Below are positions 25,618 through 34,275 of a DNA stretch of 53,268 nt, piece by piece (the first letter of the stretch is position 1; every line of letters starts with the position of its first letter). Source of the stretch: Nonomuraea aridisoli (GTDB lineage Bacteria > Actinomycetota > Actinomycetes > Streptosporangiales > Streptosporangiaceae); NCBI RefSeq assembly GCF_003236395.1, contig NZ_POUD01000024.1, positions 1-53,268 on the forward strand, read 5' to 3'. Below the pieces are notes generated by a model. That model ran no database searches. It was not told where the DNA came from and saw only the letters and a list, made by a program, of their open reading frames with translations. Position numbers and translations under genes: made by a program.

Positions 25618-26032
25618 CCTCACCCCCTTGGCGTTCCGGCTCGTCACGGCCCGTTCCGAGGCGTTCCGAATCGATCCGGACGGTTCCGGACGGTTCCGAG
25701 TCGTTCCGGATCGGTACGGCGAGTGCGGCGGCCAGCTGGTCGACGCACATCTCGACGGCCGCCCGGAAGGCAGGGCGCCAGCTGTCGCCCTTGGCCTCGA
25801 GGTCGGCCTGCCACTCGGCCAGCAGCGCGCCGACGCCCTGCAGCCGCTGCTGCTCGGCGACGGCGGCCGTGGTCGTCTCGATCAGCAGCGCCTCGTGCCC
25901 GGCGAGGCGCTGGTACGCCTGATCGGTGGCGCGGCGGGCCTCGTCTTGCTGCCCCTCGGCCCGGGCCATGGCCGCCACCGCACACGCGTGATGGTCCGGC
26001 TCTCGCCAGCACTCCGGGCCGTGCCCGGTCAC
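25586..26032 (-). CDS. Unknown connector-region protein with repeat-coded tail
   Basis: 148 aa, GTG 26032 overlapping the previous stop. An N-terminal CWREPDHHACAVAAMARAEG segment and a long helix (RRATDQAYQRLAGHEALLIE) suggest a small helical protein. The last 40 residues (VPIRNDSEPSGTVRIDSERL and on) are encoded by an array of 10-bp DNA repeats, so this tail is disordered and likely set by DNA constraint rather than protein function. It overlaps the next gene by 32 bases. Confidence 0.65.
   Translation of the reverse strand: MTGHGPECWREPDHHACAVAAMARAEGQQDEARRATDQAYQRLAGHEALLIETTTAAVAEQQRLQGVGALLAEWQADLEAKGDSWRPAFRAAVEMCVDQLAAALAVPIRNDSEPSGTVRIDSERLGTGRDEPERQGGEDAAETAGARQ
25633..25722. repeat. 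Nine tandem 10-bp repeats, consensus GTTCCGRNNC
   Basis: Units begin at 25633, 25643, 25653 and every 10 bp to 25713. Six of nine start GTTCCG (GTTCCGGCTC, GTTCCGAGGC, GTTCCGAATC, GTTCCGGACG, GTTCCGAGTC, GTTCCGGATC); the others differ in two or three bases. The period is one DNA turn and not a multiple of three, so it is not a protein repeat. It ends 16 bp upstream of the tail terminator start. Confidence 0.8.
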
Positions 26033-26328
26033 CGAAGGCCCGCAGTGCGGTGGATGACGTACAGGCCCTGACTGGCGCCGATCGTGCGGCCGTCGCGCAT
26101 GTAGGCGCCGTGCCCGTACTCGATGCTGATGACGCCCTCGCCCACCATGCTGACGAAGGCGTCGACCTTGCCCGAGGTGACCTCGATTCGGGTAGCGCCC
26201 GTGACCCGGTGCGCTCCCAGCAGGCCCCTGGCGCGGCCGGCCAACTCGCCGGCCTTGTTGCGCACGGCCTTGCGTACGCCAGGCTCGCGGGCGACCAGCC
26301 GCGCCACGTTGCGGTTGACCTGAGCCAT
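26029..26328 (-). CDS. DUF5403-like head-tail connector protein
   Basis: 99 aa starting MAQVNRNVARLVAREPGVRK, ATG 26328 behind a GAGGATGAGGGGG purine tract. A basic helical N-terminus is followed by a beta sheet (GATRIEVTSGKVDAFVSMVG; VISIEYGHGAYMRD). This matches DUF5403, small proteins lying between head-closure and tail-terminator genes in actinophages. Probably part of the neck. Confidence 0.75.
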   Translation of the reverse strand: MAQVNRNVARLVAREPGVRKAVRNKAGELAGRARGLLGAHRVTGATRIEVTSGKVDAFVSMVGEGVISIEYGHGAYMRDGRTIGASQGLYVIHRTAGLR

Positions 26329-26720
26329 CAGTCAGCCCCCTCATCCTCAGGTGTTGCATCTGCAGCGACGAACGGAAGGTCGGCGTTCGACTGAGGGCCC
26401 CGCGCCTGCAGCAGGGCCGTCACATGCCGAGTCCGCAGGCTGCCGCGCGACCATTGCGGCTCGCCGGCCAGGTCCCATTCACGGCCGTCCCACACCACCC
26501 GCGCCCACGCCCCCAGCGGCGCGTTGCGGGTGATGAATCGGTACGTGGTGGTGACCTGCTGGCCGGCGACGGCCGCCTCGGAGGAGGCGACCGGCTGGAC
26601 GCGGCCGCGGGCCGGGACCGGCGTCTCGGCCGGCACCCGGACCTCGTTGCCGCGCTCGTCGAGCGTGACCACCTCGGGGTAGATGAGGACCTCGTCCGGG
26701 CCGCCGTCGAGCAGGCTCAC
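26328..26720 (-). CDS. Head closure-like protein
   Basis: 130 aa, GTG 26720 (or 26723) overlapping the previous stop. Beta-rich: EVLIYPEVVTLDERGNEVRV, ARGRVQPVAS, QVTTTYRFITR, WARVVWDGREWDL. This SH3-like strand pattern and gene order match the head-closure (stopper) proteins of siphoviruses. The acidic tail ends TPEDEGAD. Confidence 0.7.
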   Translation of the reverse strand: MSLLDGGPDEVLIYPEVVTLDERGNEVRVPAETPVPARGRVQPVASSEAAVAGQQVTTTYRFITRNAPLGAWARVVWDGREWDLAGEPQWSRGSLRTRHVTALLQARGPQSNADLPFVAADATPEDEGAD

Positions 26721-27127
26721 CACAGCCCCCGGCGACGACGAGGAGCCAGCGGCCCCCACCGCGGCGTGCCGATCGCCGGCGCGATCGTGAACGCGCCGGC
26801 GATGCGCACGCCGAGCCGTTTCCAGTCGGCGTCGGTGATCTCCAGCAGGCCGGACGCGACCTCAGCTGACCGGCTGTAGGAGTAGTCCCCGTCTGACTCC
26901 GACCTGTACCCCTCGGGGTTGCGCAGGACCCGCAGCACGGCGTTGGCCTCCACGATGACCAGCCGCTTGAGGTACTGCGGGTCGGCGGCGCGGGCCGCCA
27001 GGTCGGAGATGCGTTCCTCGATGAGCACCTCGGCGTCGCCGAGCAGCGTCTCGGCCAGCGTCTCTTCCTCCGAGGTCAGTGGCCTGCCCATGCGCGCCCT
27101 CACGTCCTGGACGGTCGCGTACGCCAC
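26717..27127 (-). CDS. Head-tail adaptor/connector protein
   Basis: 136 aa, GTG start after GGAGG. Opening AYATVQDVRARMGRPLTSEE and helices AETLLGDAEVLIEERISDLA and DPQYLKRLVIVEANAVLRVL are typical of the Gp19/Gp15-type adaptor that binds the portal. Tail region GPLAPRRRRGLW is basic. It is the first connector gene after the capsid block. Confidence 0.85.
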   Translation of the reverse strand: MAYATVQDVRARMGRPLTSEEETLAETLLGDAEVLIEERISDLAARAADPQYLKRLVIVEANAVLRVLRNPEGYRSESDGDYSYSRSAEVASGLLEITDADWKRLGVRIAGAFTIAPAIGTPRWGPLAPRRRRGLW

Positions 27128-27136
27128 GCCGGCCTC

Positions 27137-27490
27137 CTACTCGGGTCGCTCGCGCTGGTCGGCCAGGGCGATGAGCTCGTCGCGCGTCTTGCCCTCGAGC
27201 TCGGCCGGCGGCACGCCGTCGTTCTCCAGGTAGGTACGCCAGGCGTCCTTCGTGGCGGACTTCGCCGGCCGCTGCGGCTGCGCCGGCGCGCCGCCGGTCG
27301 CGGCCGGGTCGGTCGTGGTCGGTGTCGCCTGGCCCGGGCCGGGCACGACGGTGTCCTCCTGGCCGTCGTCCTCGGCCTGCCACACGGACGGGTTGCGGAT
27401 CAGCTTGGCGTCCTCGTCGGAGACGACGTCGCCCGGCGCGTACACCCGGCCGTTCACGTGCACGTAGCGGGCGACTCTGCGCTGTGCCAT
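27137..27490 (-). CDS. Small capsid-adjacent protein with HeH/SAP-like end
   Basis: 117 aa, ATG 27490 behind AAGGAGGG. An N-terminal beta unit (RYVHVNGRVYAPGDVVSD) is followed by a long Pro/Thr/Gln linker and a C-terminal helix-extended loop-helix motif (TRDELIALADQ). Such proteins lie directly after the major capsid gene in many actinophages; some bind the head-tail joint. Function not established. Confidence 0.65.
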   Translation of the reverse strand: MAQRRVARYVHVNGRVYAPGDVVSDEDAKLIRNPSVWQAEDDGQEDTVVPGPGQATPTTTDPAATGGAPAQPQRPAKSATKDAWRTYLENDGVPPAELEGKTRDELIALADQRERPE

Positions 27491-27504
27491 GTTCTCGCCC
27501 TCCT

Positions 27505-28533
27505 TTACGCGGCCACGTCCGCGACGAACGTGAGGTCGGGGTTGGCCATGATGGGCAGGCCGATCGCCGCGGCGTGGGTCCAAAGCGCGATCGGGTCGGT
27601 GGTGCGGAAGTTGCCGACGACGATGCCGGGCTGGTCGCCGGGCGCCAGGTCATAGTCCGCTTCCTGCGCCTCGAGGGTGAGGCCCATGAGCGTGGCGCCG
27701 AGCTCGCTGTCGCCCATCGGGTCGGCAGGCGCCGGCAGGAAGACGACCTTGTCGTCCGGGATGACGCGGCGGGCGGTGCCGGCCGGGTCGATCAGGCGCG
27801 CGTCGTACGTGGTGACCGACGGCAGGCCGAACGACATCAGAACGGCGTTGACCTGATCCAGCGTCATCAGCGCCGCCGAGCTGCCGGCGATCTGGCCGCG
27901 CATCTGCTCGTTGCGCATCAGCAGCGCCACGACGCGCGTCGACGTGAGGATCGTGCCGGGGTTCTCGCCCACGTCGTTGTTGTAGGTCTGCGCCCACGAC
28001 AGCAGGTCGTCGAGCGGCGTCGAGGTGGCCAGGTCCGTCCAGGCGGTGGACGCGGTCACCGAGTGACTCGGCGAGCGGTCGAAGTCGACCGTGGCCATCA
28101 CGCCGTTCTCGGAGATCGTCACGCTGCCGTTGACGATCGCGTCGGCCCGGGCCAGCTCCAGCCGGGCCGCGATCTTGCGGGCGAGCGTCTCGGCGTCGCG
28201 GAACACCAGGTTGGTGATCTCCTCGTCGAGGTTGCGCATCCGCAGCTGCTGGTACTCCGTCAGGCGCAGCTTCTCGCCGATCGGCGGAAGCTCGCCCGTC
28301 ACGCGGCTGACGCCCGGCCGCGCGCCGATCGGCGTCTCGGCGTCGTAGGCGCGGAAGCTGGCGGCCCGCACCAGCTCGTTCGGGCCCCGGTTGAACCGGA
28401 ACTCGAGGTCGTTGACGTTCCGGTACGGCAGCCAGCGCGCCAGGCTGAACTGGTTGACGGCCCGGTCGGCCAGGCTCTCACGCGCGAAGCCGGTCAGCTC
28501 GGCCGGCGTCGCGTACTGGGCGATGAGCTCCAT
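27505..28533 (-). CDS. Major capsid protein (phage_cap_E type)
   Basis: 342 aa. Recognised by the E-family pattern: NQFSLARWLPYRNVNDLEFR near the N-terminus, FRAYDAETPIGARPG, PIGEKLRLTEYQQLRMRNLD, then RKIAARLELARADAIVNGSV and the capsid core. This is the lambda-E/HK97 fold lineage. The decoration protein and scaffold precede it, as in lambda-like heads. No N-terminal cleaved delta domain is evident. Confidence 0.92.
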   Translation of the reverse strand: MELIAQYATPAELTGFARESLADRAVNQFSLARWLPYRNVNDLEFRFNRGPNELVRAASFRAYDAETPIGARPGVSRVTGELPPIGEKLRLTEYQQLRMRNLDEEITNLVFRDAETLARKIAARLELARADAIVNGSVTISENGVMATVDFDRSPSHSVTASTAWTDLATSTPLDDLLSWAQTYNNDVGENPGTILTSTRVVALLMRNEQMRGQIAGSSAALMTLDQVNAVLMSFGLPSVTTYDARLIDPAGTARRVIPDDKVVFLPAPADPMGDSELGATLMGLTLEAQEADYDLAPGDQPGIVVGNFRTTDPIALWTHAAAIGLPIMANPDLTFVADVAA

Positions 28534-28545
28534 GTGTCAGCCCCC

Positions 28546-28935
28546 TTACACGTAGACGATCGTGGTGGCGTCGGAGGCCGCGGCCGGCGCCTCGAAGTCC
28601 ACCGGCAGCTTGGCGACGATGACCCGGCCGTGGTCCAGCAGCGCGCCGACCACGTCGACGGCGTCGGAGGCCGGCGCCTGGACGGAGTCGAGCAGGAACC
28701 CGGCCAGCACCTGGCGGCCGTCGGTGGCCGCGGCGTCGTACGGCCCGTACTTGCCGCCGTCGGTGATGAGGCCCAGCGGCAGACCCGACGGGAAGTACCC
28801 GTCGGGGTAGTGCGTCGCGGGCGTGAACGTCGAGGTGTCCAGGGTGATGCTGCGCCCGGCGTCGGTGCCGTGGCTGGACCCGAGCCAGGACGCGTCGTCC
28901 TGGCCCCAGCTCTCGGTCCGGAGGGTGAGATCCAT
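28546..28935 (-). CDS. Head decoration protein (lambda D-like)
   Basis: 129 aa. The pattern ITLDTSTFTPATHYPDGYFPSG-like (key residues TFTPATHYPDGYFPSG), then LGLITDGGKYGPYDAAATDG and GRQVLAGFLLDSVQAP matches the lambda gpD-type decoration family of actinophages. It trimerises on the capsid surface to stabilise it. Directly before the major capsid gene. Confidence 0.88.
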   Translation of the reverse strand: MDLTLRTESWGQDDASWLGSSHGTDAGRSITLDTSTFTPATHYPDGYFPSGLPLGLITDGGKYGPYDAAATDGRQVLAGFLLDSVQAPASDAVDVVGALLDHGRVIVAKLPVDFEAPAAASDATTIVYV

Positions 28936-28950
28936 GTCTCTCCTTCGTGA

Positions 28951-29595
28951 TCACGTCTTGGTGGTGCGCTGTCGGTAGCGCTCCCGTCCGGCGGCGAGTG
29001 ACCCGCCGTCGCTTCCGCCGCCACGGCCCTGGGAATGATCCGGCGCCGGCGTCCGGCGGCCGCCGGGGCGGCGTTCGTCGGACTGCTCGTCGTCGGCGGA
29101 CTGCTTGAGCTTGTCGGCCAGCGTCTTGGCCCGGTCGAGGACCTCCTGCTCGGTCTCACCGGTCAGGAAGGCCATCAGCTCGTCGTCCAGGCCGTGCTTG
29201 CGCGCGGCCCTCTCCTTCCACAGATCGACCTCAGTCCGCGTGGCCCGGCCGAGCGCTTCCTCCAGCTGCTCTTGCTGGCGCTGCGCCTCGGTCTTCTGCG
29301 ACTGCGACAGCTCGTCGTACTTGGCTGCCTTGGACTTGAGATCGTCATAGTCGGCGTACTTGGTCCGCTCCCGGCCGAGCCGCTCGCTCACGATGCGGTC
29401 GACGTCGGCCTGCGTGAAGGTCGCCGGCGGCTGGTTGCCCTGGCCGCCGTTGTTGCCCGCTCCGCCGTCACCGCCGCCGCCCTCGGGGGCGCCCTCGCTG
29501 CCGCCGAGCACCGGCCAGATCGGCCGGCCGCCCTTGAGCAGTCCGATGGCGCGCAGTCCAGTGCGCGGGTGAACAGGCAGATCGTGTGTCGTCAT
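28951..29595 (-). CDS. Scaffolding protein
   Basis: 214 aa from ATG 29595 behind GGAGAA. A Gly-rich acidic N-terminus gives way to FTQADVDRIVSERLGRERTK, the hallmark of siphovirus scaffolds, and a long charged coiled coil to about residue 165. The C-terminus is basic (GRERYRQRTTKT), as needed to hold capsid subunits. It lies before decoration and capsid genes. Confidence 0.88.
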   Translation of the reverse strand: MTTHDLPVHPRTGLRAIGLLKGGRPIWPVLGGSEGAPEGGGGDGGAGNNGGQGNQPPATFTQADVDRIVSERLGRERTKYADYDDLKSKAAKYDELSQSQKTEAQRQQEQLEEALGRATRTEVDLWKERAARKHGLDDELMAFLTGETEQEVLDRAKTLADKLKQSADDEQSDERRPGGRRTPAPDHSQGRGGGSDGGSLAAGRERYRQRTTKT

Positions 29596-29681
29596 CAGGT
29601 TCTCCGTGAGCCCGTCGGCGTAGGTGTCCGGCCTTGTGCGCGGCCGTGGCGCTTCCCGCCAGCGGGCGGGTGGTCTGTGGG

Positions 29682-30422
29682 TCAGGCGGCCTGCTCGCCG
29701 CCCTGCTCGCCGCTCTGGCGGCGCTGCTCGGCTAGGTAGCGGCGCAGCCCGTTGAGGCTGCGGCCGCCTTCCCGCCACAACCGCTCCGCGGCCTCGTACT
29801 CGGCGCGGCCCGGCCACTCTTCCCGGGCGAACACGGGCACCGCGATGCAGTCGCAGCGGTCGTGGTACGGCTCGCCGGTGCCGTCGCGCAGCAGCGCCGC
29901 GCTGGCGCTCTTGTAGACGGGGCCGCGCGACACGAGCATCAGGCAGAACGCGCACGTGCTCGTTCCGGTGGCCACGCGGGCGTAGCCGAGGGCCTCCGGG
30001 TCGTGCCGGGCGGCGTCGACGATCGCCTCGCGGCCGGCGTCCTGGGCGTGCCGTACGACGACGGCGGCCGCCTCCTGGCGCACGAGCTCGGGCACCGCCT
30101 GGCCGTCGTCGAGCCCGGCCAGGCGGCCGCGGGCGACCCGCCGCAGCGCCTTGTCGAGGGCCTCGGGCGGGTAGTTGCGGCGCGGGAACTCGATCGGGCC
30201 CTCGGGCGCGCCCTGCAGGACCCGCTGCCCGCGATAAAGCCGCTCGGCCGCCCGCCACGACTCCGTCCGCGACCGCATGACGATCGGGTACAGCGCCTGT
30301 ACGAACGCCCGCCACTGCTGATCGGACGGCCGGGCCTGCAGCACGCCGAGCAGCGGCATGAGCAGCTGCAGCAGCCTGGCCAGGACGCCGGCCTGCTGGC
30401 GCCGGTACTCCTCCGGGGTCAC
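29682..30422 (-). CDS. MuF-like minor head protein
   Basis: 246 aa, GTG 30422 overlapping the portal stop. The N-terminal half is helical. The C-terminal half holds ATGTSTCAFCLMLVSRGPVY and, further on, HDRCDCIAVPVF: the Cys-x2-Cys and His-x2-Cys-x-Cys metal-binding pattern of the Mu F/SPP1 gp7 minor head family. These bind the portal and can be ejected with DNA. The gap 29596-29681 before the scaffold gene holds nothing else. Confidence 0.82.
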   Translation of the reverse strand: MTPEEYRRQQAGVLARLLQLLMPLLGVLQARPSDQQWRAFVQALYPIVMRSRTESWRAAERLYRGQRVLQGAPEGPIEFPRRNYPPEALDKALRRVARGRLAGLDDGQAVPELVRQEAAAVVVRHAQDAGREAIVDAARHDPEALGYARVATGTSTCAFCLMLVSRGPVYKSASAALLRDGTGEPYHDRCDCIAVPVFAREEWPGRAEYEAAERLWREGGRSLNGLRRYLAEQRRQSGEQGGEQAA

Positions 30423-31777
30423 GCGGCCGCGTCCTCATCGTCGACGACCGGCTCGTCCTGTTCCTCTTCGGCCAGGAAGCGCACTGCGGGGTCGTCGTCG
30501 GACAGCTGCCGCAGCCGGCGCCGGTACTCCGGCCCCCAGCCCATCTGTTCCCATGCGGCCTCGCGCGGCAGCAGCCCTGCCTGCACAAGCTTGACGATCG
30601 CGTCGGCCTTGGCCGCGAAGGTCGGCGTGGCCGGGTCGCGCCACACGGTTTCCAGCCGCACCGCGTCGTTCGGGTCGAGGCCCTTGACGAGCATGGCGCG
30701 CCGCTGCGCCGCCTCCCACGGCCCGGACAGGCTACGGATCTGGCGCTCGGCCCGCTTGACGAACCGCGCCTCGCTCGAGCGGATCGCGTCCGCGCTGGCC
30801 GGCTGGTCGCTCGTGAACCCGAGGTAGTGCGCCGGCATGCCCGTCATGGCGGACACGGCGCGGGCGTACCAGTTGAGCACCTCGGTGAAGTTGCGCAGGT
30901 CGGCCGCCGGGAACTGGCCCACCTTCGCCTGGTCGTTCATCAGGGTCAGGAACCGGCCGAGGTACGCCTGCCACGCCGGGATCGGGTTCCCGTCCTGGTC
31001 CTTGAAGTCGTCCTCACTGGCGCCGAGCACGTACCTCTGCGGCACCGACAGTAGCTCTTGGGCACCCTGCAGGTTCGTCAGCGACCTGCAGGCGGCATCC
31101 GTGAGGCCCATGATGTCGCGCATCTCGGTGTGCCCGGCCCGGTTGCGGATGCGCTGCCGGTTCGCCACCGGCACCACCAGCGAGACGCCGAGCTTGTGGT
31201 CGTCGGCCTTGTCCTCTTCCCACTGGCCGTCGCGCCGCCGGTAGTGGACCGTGCGGTTCTCCAGGTAGAGGGTGGCGTGCGTCGCCGGCGTGCCGTCCTC
31301 GTCGTCGCTGTAGAGCCGGGCCGAGGCGATCACGCGTCGCGTCCGCGGGTCGGTCACCGCGGTCATGTAGCGCGGCGACTCCACGGTCATGACCGGCGGA
31401 TCGCTTCTCGCGTCCGGCGAGCCGACGGTGATGAAGCCGCCGCCCGTGATGAGCTTCTCCAGGTGCAGCAGCCCGGACTCCTCGTCCAGGTCGTTGGCCT
31501 GCCACCAATCCCACAGCCGCTCGTCGGTCCTCGTGCTGCCGCCGAGCCGGAACCCTTCGATGTCGAGCCTCTCCTCGAGGCTGTCGACGTACATGCCGGG
31601 CCAGTTGATGACGGTGGCCAGCTGCTCGAGCTCGGGTGGCAGCGCCAGGCCGAGCGCCTGCAGCCGCCGCTCGCCCTCGTAGTAGCCGTCCAGCGTGTCC
31701 AGTCGTCGCTGATTGCGCTGGATACGGCGAATCAGCTTGCGCAGGATCTGCACATCCAACAGCGACAGGTCGATCAC
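30419..31777 (-). CDS. Portal protein (SPP1 gp6-like)
   Basis: 452 aa from GTG 31777, overlapping the terminase stop as GTGA. Pattern RRLDTLDGYYEGERRL, the clip and wing regions, EVLNWYARAVSAMTGMPAHY and LGFTSDQPASADAIRSSEAR are diagnostic of this actinophage portal group. Twelve copies should form the DNA gate of the head. Confidence 0.92.
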   Translation of the reverse strand: MIDLSLLDVQILRKLIRRIQRNQRRLDTLDGYYEGERRLQALGLALPPELEQLATVINWPGMYVDSLEERLDIEGFRLGGSTRTDERLWDWWQANDLDEESGLLHLEKLITGGGFITVGSPDARSDPPVMTVESPRYMTAVTDPRTRRVIASARLYSDDEDGTPATHATLYLENRTVHYRRRDGQWEEDKADDHKLGVSLVVPVANRQRIRNRAGHTEMRDIMGLTDAACRSLTNLQGAQELLSVPQRYVLGASEDDFKDQDGNPIPAWQAYLGRFLTLMNDQAKVGQFPAADLRNFTEVLNWYARAVSAMTGMPAHYLGFTSDQPASADAIRSSEARFVKRAERQIRSLSGPWEAAQRRAMLVKGLDPNDAVRLETVWRDPATPTFAAKADAIVKLVQAGLLPREAAWEQMGWGPEYRRRLRQLSDDDPAVRFLAEEEQDEPVVDDEDAAA

Positions 31778-33474
31778 CGCAACACCACCACCCTCCGGTC
31801 GGTCTTGCGCCGCTGCTTCGAGGGCGGCAGAGCCAGGTAGTCCTTGCGCGCCAGGCGGGCGATGATGCCCGTTACCGCGGCGTCGATCTTGTAAGGCGAG
31901 TGGCGGGACTCCTTGCCGATGCTGACGCCGTACTGGTTCGGCCGCCGGCGGGCGTTGAGTGCGTGCCGGCGCGTCCGGGGGTCGCCGTCGTGGGTCAGGT
32001 CGCCGGCGACGATCGCGGCGTGCGTGGCTTCGCACTCTTCGGTGAACCGCCGCAGCACCGCGGTACGCTCCCGGCCGCCCTGCTGAGGGCCGGCGTCGTC
32101 GTGGCGGTCCTGCGTGGATCGCATGTCGAACCGCACGGGATTCTTCGGGTTGGCCTTCGCGCACACGCGGCCGCCGTACTTCTCGCCCCACTGGTCGACG
32201 TACGACAGCAGCGGGCCGGGCTCGGCGTAGAACGCGACGACGTCGAGCCGGTCGAACGCGCGAGCCACCGCGGCGTCGAGCTCGAGCCGCGGCACCTCCC
32301 AGTCCGCAGCTTCGGGTCCGTCCGGCGGCTCCCACACCTCCCACGTGAACAGGTGCCCGTCGGAGATCCGGCAAACCATCATCGCCGTGGCGTCGCCGGA
32401 CTTGGACAGGTCAGCGGCCAGCGCCACCTGGTCGCCGTCGGCCAGGACCTTCGTGGCGTCGGCGCAGGCGTCCCACTGCGGCGCCTTCAGCCACGCGTCG
32501 CGGGCCTCGGTCGGGCGGTTGAAGTACTTGCGTTCGGAGTCGTCCGGGCTCGAGCTCACGTCCCAGATGCGCTCGATGATGAACGACCGGTCCACCCACC
32601 AGCAGTCGTCATAGACGAAGTCCAACGCGCGCCGCAGCGACTTCTCGTCGGCCATGTCCGTGTCCGGCGGCGCGATGCGCGCGTCGTACAGGATGCGCGT
32701 CTGGCCGCGCGTCTTGCCCTCTTCCTGCGCCAGCCACGCCCGGTAGGACGCCTCGGCGACGCTGCCCTGCTCGGGCTTCCACGCGTTGCAGGTCTCCAGC
32801 ATCCGGGAGCCGGACTTGGCGAGGTTGTCGGCCAGCGTGTTGTAGAAGGTGGGGCCGCCGTTGGACGGCAGCCAGTGCTCTGTCTCGTCGCCGACGATGA
32901 ACGACGCCTCTCCACCTTCCGCGGCCGTCGACGAGCTCGTCAGCACGTGCAGGGCCCCTTCGGGCTGCATGTAGTACTGCGTTTTGCCCGGGTCCAGGTT
33001 GAAGTCCCGGACCAGCCGCGAGCCCTTCGGCGCCAGGGCCCGCACCATGCGCATGGTGTTCTCGGTCTGCGACTCGGCCGTGGCCGCGATCTGCACCAGC
33101 GGCATCGTCACCCGGCGGCCGCGCACGCCTCCGGGCAGGTCCGGATCGAAGTCGTCCACGCGGACCGGCGCGGTCAGCTCGCCGAGCGCCACCAGGGCCG
33201 CGAAGGGGCTCTTGCCGGATCCCTTGGCCAGGCGGCGCACCGCGCGCCGGTACAGCCACGCCCCGGACTCGTCGACGGCGTACCACCACAGCAGGAAGCG
33301 CAGCTGGGAGTTGACGAACTCCCAGCGCTTCCCCGCCCTCGGCCCGTTGGGGTGCTTGAGGTACTTGGTCGCCCACCGTACGAGCTCCCACCCGAGCGTC
33401 CACCTCGGCAGCCCTTCGGGCAGGGTGATCAGGCGGCTCGCCGGGTCAGCCGCTGAGGCGCTTTTGGTACTCAT
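31774..33474 (-). CDS. terL: Terminase large subunit
   Basis: 566 aa from ATG 33474. The packaging ATPase has RRLAKGSGKSPFAA (about 80-93, Walker A variant) and FIVGDETEHW (Walker B, catalytic Glu). A nuclease domain follows, with an acidic residue in VALAADLSKSGDATAMMV and AFYAEPGPLLSYVDQW. It overlaps the small subunit gene by 29 bases. It cuts and pumps DNA into the prohead. Confidence 0.93.
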   Translation of the reverse strand: MSTKSASAADPASRLITLPEGLPRWTLGWELVRWATKYLKHPNGPRAGKRWEFVNSQLRFLLWWYAVDESGAWLYRRAVRRLAKGSGKSPFAALVALGELTAPVRVDDFDPDLPGGVRGRRVTMPLVQIAATAESQTENTMRMVRALAPKGSRLVRDFNLDPGKTQYYMQPEGALHVLTSSSTAAEGGEASFIVGDETEHWLPSNGGPTFYNTLADNLAKSGSRMLETCNAWKPEQGSVAEASYRAWLAQEEGKTRGQTRILYDARIAPPDTDMADEKSLRRALDFVYDDCWWVDRSFIIERIWDVSSSPDDSERKYFNRPTEARDAWLKAPQWDACADATKVLADGDQVALAADLSKSGDATAMMVCRISDGHLFTWEVWEPPDGPEAADWEVPRLELDAAVARAFDRLDVVAFYAEPGPLLSYVDQWGEKYGGRVCAKANPKNPVRFDMRSTQDRHDDAGPQQGGRERTAVLRRFTEECEATHAAIVAGDLTHDGDPRTRRHALNARRRPNQYGVSIGKESRHSPYKIDAAVTGIIARLARKDYLALPPSKQRRKTDRRVVVLR

Positions 33475-33880
33475 CGATCGCCACGACTGCTGCCTCCTCG
33501 TCGCCGTCCATCTCGCCGGCGCGCTCCAGCTCCAGCCGCATCCGCCGGCGTGCGCCCTCGGTGGTGAGCAGCTCGGTGGCGCCGGCCGCCCACGCGGCGA
33601 CCATCTGCGCCGAGACGCGGGAGCGTTTCTTGAGCTCGCGGCTGAGCAGCTCGGCCCACACCCTCGCCTGCGCCCAGTCGCTCGGCTCGTAGAAGGCCGA
33701 CTGGCCGGACTCGGCGAGCGAGTCGTACCACTCGCGCGCCAGGGGGTGCCATCGGGCCTCGGCCGCCGGCGGCGCCACACGGACGGACCGGGACGGCGCC
33801 TTGGTGACCTCGCCGCCCTCCGGTTTGTTGGTGCGGCGGCGCTGGTCGGACCGCTTCGGCACGGGGCCGCGGGTGCCCAT
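33446..33880 (-). CDS. terS: Terminase small subunit
   Basis: 144 aa starting MGTRGPVPKRSDQRRRTNKP, the signature opening of actinophage small terminases. WHPLAREWYDSLAESGQSAF and EPSDWAQARVWAELLSREL are the conserved helices. It recognises the packaging site, expected nearby. The HNH gene upstream fits a cos-type packaging machine. Confidence 0.9.
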   Translation of the reverse strand: MGTRGPVPKRSDQRRRTNKPEGGEVTKAPSRSVRVAPPAAEARWHPLAREWYDSLAESGQSAFYEPSDWAQARVWAELLSRELKKRSRVSAQMVAAWAAGATELLTTEGARRRMRLELERAGEMDGDEEAAVVAIDEYQKRLSG

Positions 33881-33996
33881 CGCTCACCTCCTGCCGTCAC
33901 ATTCCGTAGTCGGCGCGGCCGGCTCGCGGACCTGAAAACCCGTAGCGGGTGGCAGCGGCTATGACACAGCGGTCTAGGGCCAGCCGGGGCCGGGGG
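33881..33996. other. Noncoding gap upstream of terS, candidate cos region
   Basis: 116 bases between terS and 33997-34275 carry no gene, unusual inside this compact operon. It holds ACCCG-TAG-CGGGT and, at its edge, GGGGG-TTA-CCCCC (33992-34005). In HNH-carrying actinophages the cos site commonly lies just upstream of the small terminase, so this is the best candidate. The exact cut cannot be seen. Confidence 0.35.
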
Positions 33997-34275
33997 TTAC
34001 CCCCCTGGGTCGTCACGCGGCGTGATGTCGAGCGCTGCGCTGATCTGATCGCAGATGTCGCGCATCATGGTCCACATCTCTCGGGCCGCGTCGCCGGCCG
34101 CGACGTCGACGCGCACCGCGGCCGCGTGCCGCCAGGTGTCGGCCAGCGCTCGCGCTCTGCCGATGGCCGCCTCAGCCTGCTGCGCTCGCATGGTGGTCGC
34201 GCGATGGTCCTGACGTTCGCGCAGCAGCGCTTCCTCGGCCAGGCGCAGCTTCAACTCCATGACGCTGTGCGTCAC
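33997..34275 (-). CDS. Small helical protein, 92 aa
   Basis: GTG 34275 overlaps the previous stop. The protein is a nearly continuous charged helix (LKLRLAEEALLRERQDHRAT; QAEAAIGRARALADTWRHAA), then EMWTMMRDICDQISAALD. Likely coiled coil. Function unknown; it lies in the terminase-proximal set. Confidence 0.65.
   Translation of the reverse strand: MTHSVMELKLRLAEEALLRERQDHRATTMRAQQAEAAIGRARALADTWRHAAAVRVDVAAGDAAREMWTMMRDICDQISAALDITPRDDPGG

Noticed and set aside
25633..25722. CRISPR-like array
   Set aside because: Units are 10 bp with no spacers and lie inside a coding sequence.
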